Positions 21,189-25,465 of a DNA stretch of 25,465 bases are shown piece after piece. The position numbers and the translations under genes were made by a program. This stretch comes from Leyella stercorea. GTDB taxonomy: Bacteria > Bacteroidota > Bacteroidia > Bacteroidales > Bacteroidaceae. The notes beneath the pieces were generated by a model. The model was not told the origin of the DNA and ran no database searches. It saw only the letters and a list, made by a program, of their open reading frames with translations. Numbering within the stretch: the stretch's first letter is position 1; every line of letters begins with the position of its first letter. The stretch lies in assembly GCF_021531655.1 (NCBI RefSeq), contig NZ_JADYUF010000048.1, positions 1 through 25,465 of the forward strand, in the 5' to 3' direction.

Positions 21189-22364
21189 TCAACCTCCTAT
21201 CAACTGTATTTCCAACACCTTACGTAATACATTGTCAGGATGCAACATACGATTTAATTTTTCATATATAGAACGAGCTGTATCCATATTATCATCTTGC
21301 AAAGCAGAATTAAACTTTTCTAAATATTCTTTGTATAATGCAGAACGTGTATCTTTCATTCCCATTACATCCTGTAATATTTCTTCTATCGTCCATCCCT
21401 TACATCCATACATTGTGTTTACTATTGGATTTATTTTTACATTACCTTCCGAATCAGCGACCAATGGTATAACCTCGTTTGGTTCGGCCACCTGAATGAC
21501 ATGTGGACTGTGGGTAGATGTAAATATCTGTGCTTTGGGGAATAATCTATTCAAAGCCTCGTAAATTCTCGCTTGCAATTCTGGATGCAAGTGAACGTCC
21601 ATTTCGTCAATTATCAAAACCCCGTCAAAGTCAGAAACTTTTATATGAGGTTTTTTATAACGATACTCAATATCTTTTATCAAACCTAACAATACGATAG
21701 CAAAAGAGATATAGCCAGCAGATAATTGTTCAAAAACGATTTCGCCTTTGGGTGTGTTAATTATAATATCATTAGTCTCATGATCAATTCTTTTAAAGTC
21801 AAAACCTTGTGCCATATATGAAAAAACACCTTTTGCAGCATTTAGATTGTACAACTGTTCTTCTGATAGTTCCCTTTCGTGCTTGGACCACAAGAAACGA
21901 TTGAGAAACCATTTCTTTATATCAGAATAGTTTGTACCAGACTTTAACTGATTGGAATACTCATAGTCATTATAATTAGGGTCTTTAGATATCGAATCTA
22001 AATTAATATAGTTCATTGAACGATTTATTTTATAAAATAAAACGTAGTGAGCATAATTATTTAAATCCCAACAACCTTTGTTGTTTTTCACATTAGGGCG
22101 TACTGAATCTATTTCAACTTTTTTCGAATATTGAGTAGCATTGTCCCCTTCTTTAATTATAATAGTCCAATCTCCAGAATTTAAAAGTGAGTTCTTTCGT
22201 AAAGAAAATTCGTTGCCACAAAAAGATTCTGCTAGGCATTCCAAAATTGTCGTCTTACCAATACCATTAGAACCACAAATAATATTGAAATGTTGGTTAA
22301 AATCCAAATGAAGATTGAAAATTGGACCTATACCATTTATATCTATAGAGTTTATTCTTAACAT
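21189..22364 (-). CDS. ptuA: AAA/ABC-like ATPase, PtuA-like (Septu defence), copy 2
   Basis: The protein is identical to that of 1139-2314, with Walker A GSNGIGKTT and Walker B LIIDEMD intact, so both copies should be functional. It lies under its own L element and makes an operon with ptuB copy 2. Confidence 0.87.
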   Translation of the reverse strand: MLRINSIDINGIGPIFNLHLDFNQHFNIICGSNGIGKTTILECLAESFCGNEFSLRKNSLLNSGDWTIIIKEGDNATQYSKKVEIDSVRPNVKNNKGCWDLNNYAHYVLFYKINRSMNYINLDSISKDPNYNDYEYSNQLKSGTNYSDIKKWFLNRFLWSKHERELSEEQLYNLNAAKGVFSYMAQGFDFKRIDHETNDIIINTPKGEIVFEQLSAGYISFAIVLLGLIKDIEYRYKKPHIKVSDFDGVLIIDEMDVHLHPELQARIYEALNRLFPKAQIFTSTHSPHVIQVAEPNEVIPLVADSEGNVKINPIVNTMYGCKGWTIEEILQDVMGMKDTRSALYKEYLEKFNSALQDDNMDTARSIYEKLNRMLHPDNVLRKVLEIQLIGG

Positions 22365-22393
22365 GTTTCTTGATATTTATACTATAAGTTTGT

Positions 22394-22546
22394 GCTCAAT
22401 TTAGGGCAACAGCCCTTTGTATAGATACTTTTGAAGTACTTATATATTTAGATGTTTACAATTTCACTTGTTTATTAAGCATTTCATACATCTTCTTCGC
22501 TCGACAATTGTAAAACTTGCTTTCATTGAAAGTTCACTTATCGAAA
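22394..22546 (-). promoter_or_regulatory. L element, copy in the duplicated module
   Basis: Identical to 2344-2496 and placed the same way, 30 bp upstream of ptuA copy 2. Confidence 0.6.
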
Positions 22547-22622
22547 ATGATGACATATTATCTCTTACTTTACCTTCCATTCTGCTTTGCCTTATATTCT
22601 AACAAGTCAAGTAATCTCTAAA

Positions 22623-23351
22623 TCAATGGAATTTAATTTTCTCTACTTTAAATTGAATATTGTCAGGGAATTTTCCTGAACTAATTTCATTATTCAACCA
22701 CTGCATATCTCGGTCATCAGATATTCCTATTTTCTCTATATCATCCAACGTAAATTGTAAAATATAATTATTTCTTATGAGCTCTTTTTGACGTTCTTTG
22801 CGCAATGTCTCATCTAGAAATTCTTCTTCTGGTAAGAAATAAGCCTCACGATTTTGAACTAATGGAATATATCTCCATTCACGTTCCTTGAAAAATATTG
22901 TTTCAGACGACCAGTCATTACTGGTCCAATATCTCCCTTTATATTGTTTCATATATCCTAAAAATACATTAAGACCATTAAAGAAAGGTGTATTTAATTT
23001 GTTTTCTTCGTCAATATTATTTGCTTCATATTTTATAAGACAATCATTTATTATAGTTCTTATACATGCGGCTAAGGGAGATCTTTTATTATAATAACAT
23101 ACAGGATTAACACCATTCCTAATAGCCCAATCTTTTTTCATTCTTAAATATGCAGAAGATCTAAAACACGTCATATGATCATTTAATTCTTCATCTAGTA
23201 AATCTGCAAAGCAAACCATAGCAAAAGCAAAGTTCTTATTTATATTCAAATAATCAGCTTTTTCCAAACAATATGAAGGTTGGAAAGACATAGAACTTAA
23301 TATGCCTTTCAATCCTACAGAGTTAGTACAATGATACAGATGTAAATCCAT
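22623..23351 (-). CDS. AbiGi-like abortive infection protein, copy 2
   Basis: The protein is identical to that of 2573-3301 (LYHCTNSVGLKGIL near the start, DWAIRNGVNPVCYY in the middle). As in copy 1, it stands between the toxin-antitoxin pair and the Septu operon with no AbiGii partner. Confidence 0.6.
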   Translation of the reverse strand: MDLHLYHCTNSVGLKGILSSMSFQPSYCLEKADYLNINKNFAFAMVCFADLLDEELNDHMTCFRSSAYLRMKKDWAIRNGVNPVCYYNKRSPLAACIRTIINDCLIKYEANNIDEENKLNTPFFNGLNVFLGYMKQYKGRYWTSNDWSSETIFFKEREWRYIPLVQNREAYFLPEEEFLDETLRKERQKELIRNNYILQFTLDDIEKIGISDDRDMQWLNNEISSGKFPDNIQFKVEKIKFH

Positions 23352-23445
23352 TTTATATAGTCTTTAAAATAATCGGCATAATATCGTTGATGACATATCA
23401 ATCGTGAGATTACTGATAATTTATTATGAATACGTGATTATATAA

Positions 23446-23733
23446 TTATCGCTTTTTTCTCTTTCCAAATAATTCAGAATGCGATCCAAGACGAACAAGT
23501 TTTATGATGTTTTCTTCTTTGTCGTACCAAATAAGAAGGTAATCATCCTCAACGTGACATTCCATATAGTCTTTCCACTCACCCTTTAATTGATGAGGCT
23601 TAAACTCAGACGGAAGATCTTCCCCTTTTGCAAGTTTTTCCACAATCGAGAATAGCAACTTAACCTTGTTTAGGTCTTTACTAAAACGCTTGTAGTCTTT
23701 CTTGAATTGGGAGGTCTTACGAATTTCCTTCAT
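23446..23733 (-). CDS. yafQ: YafQ-family mRNA interferase toxin, copy 2
   Basis: The protein is identical to that of 3396-3683. The start at 23733 lies 2 nt after the antitoxin stop. Two identical toxin-antitoxin pairs would cross-neutralise, so losing one copy should not be toxic to the cell. Confidence 0.88.
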   Translation of the reverse strand: MKEIRKTSQFKKDYKRFSKDLNKVKLLFSIVEKLAKGEDLPSEFKPHQLKGEWKDYMECHVEDDYLLIWYDKEENIIKLVRLGSHSELFGKRKKR

Positions 23734-23735
23734 AC

Positions 23736-23975
23736 TCAGTTCATTGAAGACATGAAACTTTCCAAGCTGTCCATACAAACAGTACCTGCATCGTTGCCTT
23801 CTTTAGCTTCCTTCATAGCAGCTATGGTTACTGCATTCGGCTGTTCTGAATCAACGTCATCATCGGATGCAGCGTTGTTAACATTCAGTATCTTAACTCC
23901 ATGAATAGCCTTTAACACAGCTTTCAGGTGTGTTAGAATGGAAGGATTCTCTATTTCTAATGTCAATGTTGTCAT
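23736..23975 (-). CDS. RelB/DinJ-type antitoxin, copy 2
   Basis: The protein is identical to that of 3686-3925 despite two silent base differences (23927 G, 23958 T). The upstream gap is 6 bp longer than in copy 1, which changes the distance between the -7 box and the start codon slightly. Confidence 0.8.
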   Translation of the reverse strand: MTTLTLEIENPSILTHLKAVLKAIHGVKILNVNNAASDDDVDSEQPNAVTIAAMKEAKEGNDAGTVCMDSLESFMSSMN

Positions 23976-24002
23976 ATTCTAAGCGTTTTCTTTTATTATA
24001 TG

Positions 24003-24137
24003 CAAAGATAGTGCAAATCGAATGCAGAATATCAAGCTTGCTTGAATATTATGCTGAGATGCAGCCTATCTTTTGCAAAGATATAGTTTATCTGCTATAT
24101 TTCCAAGGATTTTGCCATGAATTGAAGCCTTCGGCAA
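24003..24137 (-). promoter_or_regulatory. P element, copy upstream of antitoxin copy 2
   Basis: TATCTTTG at 24010-24003 is the -7 box. The palindrome TCAAGC-TT-GCTTGA follows upstream (24032-24045), then the 78-bp repeat 24060-24137. The proximal half matches copy 1 and the distal half matches the copy at 20051, so this P element is a hybrid of the two or the parent of both. Confidence 0.65.
24060..24137. repeat. 78-bp direct repeat, copy c
   Basis: Identical to 1-78 and 20051-20128. Beyond TTCGGCAA the sequences separate: TGTTGAATTTTGAATG here, CTCAACATTGC in the others. That junction marks one edge of the duplicated unit. Confidence 0.9.
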
Positions 24138-24196
24138 TGTTGAATTTTGAATGTTAAGTGTTGAATTGTCGGCTTTGCCGATGATATAAGATGCTA

Positions 24197-25063
24197 TTAA
24201 TCAACTATCACTCGTATACCACAACCTAAGACTTTCTCATATCTTATACGTCTTGCCGGTTCAGCGGATTGCGCCACAATATTGCGACCTGTTAATCCGT
24301 ATTGTTGTTGTACAAGTGTACGGAGTTTATGGATGTTGGGATTGCCGGGAACTTCAAGTATATTGCCGGAATCCGTTATCAGTTTACCGGGCTTTATGCC
24401 AAAATACCTGTTGCGATTGGGAACGGTCAATATGCTACGGCGTTTGGGATTGAAAATGAACTCTTTTCTGGCCTGCAGATCTATTAGCATGACTGACTTG
24501 ATGATTTCTTCACGGCTGCCGTTAACTACATAACGGATGCTCTTGTTGAGCTTGCGTTGTGTATTCAACTTGGCCTCTACCAATGTTATCGCCCCACTTT
24601 TGGCCAACGATTCTATAATGGGCATGGTTACCTCTCGATATCTTGAAGAAATCTCGATAGTTACCCTTTGCTTATCTCCACCATTTCCTCCATTCCATTC
24701 GTTTCTTAGTTTTCTGGCATATTCTTCTCTCTCTTCTTCCACTTCTGGACTTTCGAGCATAAGGTTGATATGATAACGAGCCGAATGAGGGTTGCCATCT
24801 TTGACATTGGGACATAATGCGAGGAGGAAGGTGATGAATGTCTTCTCCTTCTGGGCTGTCACCTTGTCTACCAGACACTTGACATACATGTCTTTCACTA
24901 CTTTATAGGCAATGTCCCTGTAATCATTGCAGGTTTGCAATATCGAGGCGTATGCCTTGGTTTTAGCTATATCGTCGCCAAGATAACATGCCAGACGGAT
25001 GATTTCTAAAGGCTCTTCAGGGTGTCTTAATTGCAGGTTTTCAATGTGTGGTTCTATAGGCAT
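24197..25063 (-). CDS. Uncharacterised 288-aa protein
   Basis: I do not recognise this protein. It starts MPIEPHIENLQLRHPEEPLE. A helical N-terminal half (residues about 1-125) ends in an acidic EVEEEREEYARKLRNEW helix and a GGNGG linker. The C-terminal half looks alpha/beta, with VTIEISSRYREVTMPIIESL and a late Arg-rich GIKPGKLI...RNRYF region. No catalytic motif stands out. It is just outside the duplicated module and precedes it in the direction of transcription, separated by the P element, so it is probably a neighbour rather than a member. A plus-strand overlap of about 83 codons in this region looks like a shadow. Confidence 0.55.
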   Translation of the reverse strand: MPIEPHIENLQLRHPEEPLEIIRLACYLGDDIAKTKAYASILQTCNDYRDIAYKVVKDMYVKCLVDKVTAQKEKTFITFLLALCPNVKDGNPHSARYHINLMLESPEVEEEREEYARKLRNEWNGGNGGDKQRVTIEISSRYREVTMPIIESLAKSGAITLVEAKLNTQRKLNKSIRYVVNGSREEIIKSVMLIDLQARKEFIFNPKRRSILTVPNRNRYFGIKPGKLITDSGNILEVPGNPNIHKLRTLVQQQYGLTGRNIVAQSAEPARRIRYEKVLGCGIRVIVD

Positions 25064-25210
25064 ATTTGAAATGTTTTGAATTAATTTGAATTATTTTGAG
25101 CGGATTTTGAACTGATTCTTTCCATCTCTAACTTTGCCAGTGAAATCAAGAAGGCATCAATAGCCGTACTGATTCAAAACCTTCGTATTAACTTTCTAAA
25201 ATTCAAGACA

Positions 25211-25465
25211 ATGAAAAGAAACCGTAATCCAACTAACAAGTCTGTAATGAAGCGTTATGATACGCTTGATTCTTCGATCGGTTCTCGATTGCTTCTCGAT
25301 CGCTCTTCGATCGGTTCTCGTTCGGTTCTCGTTCGTTCTTCGATCGGTTCTCGTTCATCCTTCGTTCATCCTTCGTTCATCCTTCGTTCGAGCTTCGTTC
25401 GGGAATCGAAGAACAATCGAAGATGGATCGAAGAAGTATCGGAGGTACATCTGAGGCAAAACGGA
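25211..25465 (+). CDS. Partial open frame with 11-residue repeats, runs off the window
   Basis: From ATG 25211 a frame stays open for 85 codons to the window end. It begins MKRNRNPTNKSVMKRYDTLD, then has four 11-residue units (SSIGSRLLLDR, SSIGSRSVLVR, SSIGSRSSFVH, PSFILRSSFVR), then ESKNNRRWIEEVSEV. It would be the only plus-strand gene here. The repeats keep the frame because the unit is 33 bp. Whether it is a gene or a repeat that happens to be open cannot be settled, and no ribosome site is evident. Confidence 0.3.
   Translation, partial: MKRNRNPTNKSVMKRYDTLDSSIGSRLLLDRSSIGSRSVLVRSSIGSRSSFVHPSFILRSSFVRESKNNRRWIEEVSEVHLRQNG
25271..25402. repeat. Four tandem 33-bp units
   Basis: Units start at 25271, 25304, 25337 and 25370. 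The first three begin TCTTCGATCGGTTCTCG and the last is diverged with TTCATCCTTCG repeats. The following 25403-25443 contains the complementary motif ATCGAAG three times, so the region can fold back on itself. Confidence 0.75.

Larger units (their letters stand above)
20051..24059. repeat. Large direct duplication, copy 2
   Basis: This is the second copy of the module at 1-4003, with two silent substitutions and a 6-bp insertion near its right end. It is flanked on both sides by the identical 78-bp repeat (20051-20128 and 24060-24137), unlike copy 1, whose right flank is diverged. Confidence 0.95.

Overview
The window reads as an accessory defence island from a Bacteroidales genome, most likely Prevotella/Segatella-like. 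The support is indirect: AT-rich sequence, Bacteroidetes-type promoter boxes (TAnnTTTG, one with TTTG exactly 20 nt upstream), and intergenic repeats of the kind seen in that order. No rRNA, tRNA or taxonomic marker gene is present. Essentially every recognisable gene is on the minus strand, so transcription runs from high to low coordinates; the only plus-strand candidate is an open frame running off the right end.

Layout from right to left, in transcription order. (a) 24197-25063 is an uncharacterised 288-aa protein, with a 33-bp tandem repeat region beyond it. (b) 20051-24059 is a roughly 4-kb module: RelB/YafQ-type toxin-antitoxin, AbiGi-like gene, and PtuA ATPase/PtuB HNH nuclease (Septu-type). 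(c) 18672-19972 holds an antitoxin with an internally deleted PIN toxin, REP-like hairpins and small coupled ORFs. (d) 17010-18450 is a GNAT-PUA fusion overlapping an ASCH protein. (e) 16721-16982 is the 3' stump of a group II intron. (f) 13611-16697 is a trio: DUF262 protein, AAA ATPase, and a 266-aa protein with a possible colicin-E3-like C-terminus. (g) 11550-13563 holds a sodB fragment, a 173-aa unknown, and a 273-aa unknown followed by a decapitated SIR2 gene. (h) 5978-11184 is a tight four-gene operon: C5 DNA methyltransferase, large protein with two GHKL ATPase domains, receiver-like protein, and CHAT/caspase-like protease. (i) 4084-5973 is a graveyard of abiH, DUF4209, AAA-ATPase and GNAT remnants. 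(j) 1-4003 is a second, nearly identical copy of module (b).

The most interesting candidate system is (h). A methylase could mark self DNA, the dual-GHKL protein could sense and signal, the receiver could relay, and the CHAT protease could be the effector in place of a nuclease. The operon has no restriction endonuclease. This reading is inference from domains and gene coupling.

The island also seems to be built from cassettes bounded by short repeats. An approximately 150-bp leader (L) lies directly upstream of both the Septu operons and the methylase operon. A second repeat (D, beginning TAAGCACTCAATT on the minus strand) follows each cassette. At three places D cuts a defence gene off after its first 29 to 51 codons (SIR2, AAA ATPase, abiH). 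A 78-bp direct repeat flanks the duplicated Septu module. Together these suggest turnover of defence cassettes by recombination at shared flanks. The 4-kb duplication and a 54-bp perfect inverted repeat could also be assembly or amplification artefacts and should be checked with long reads.
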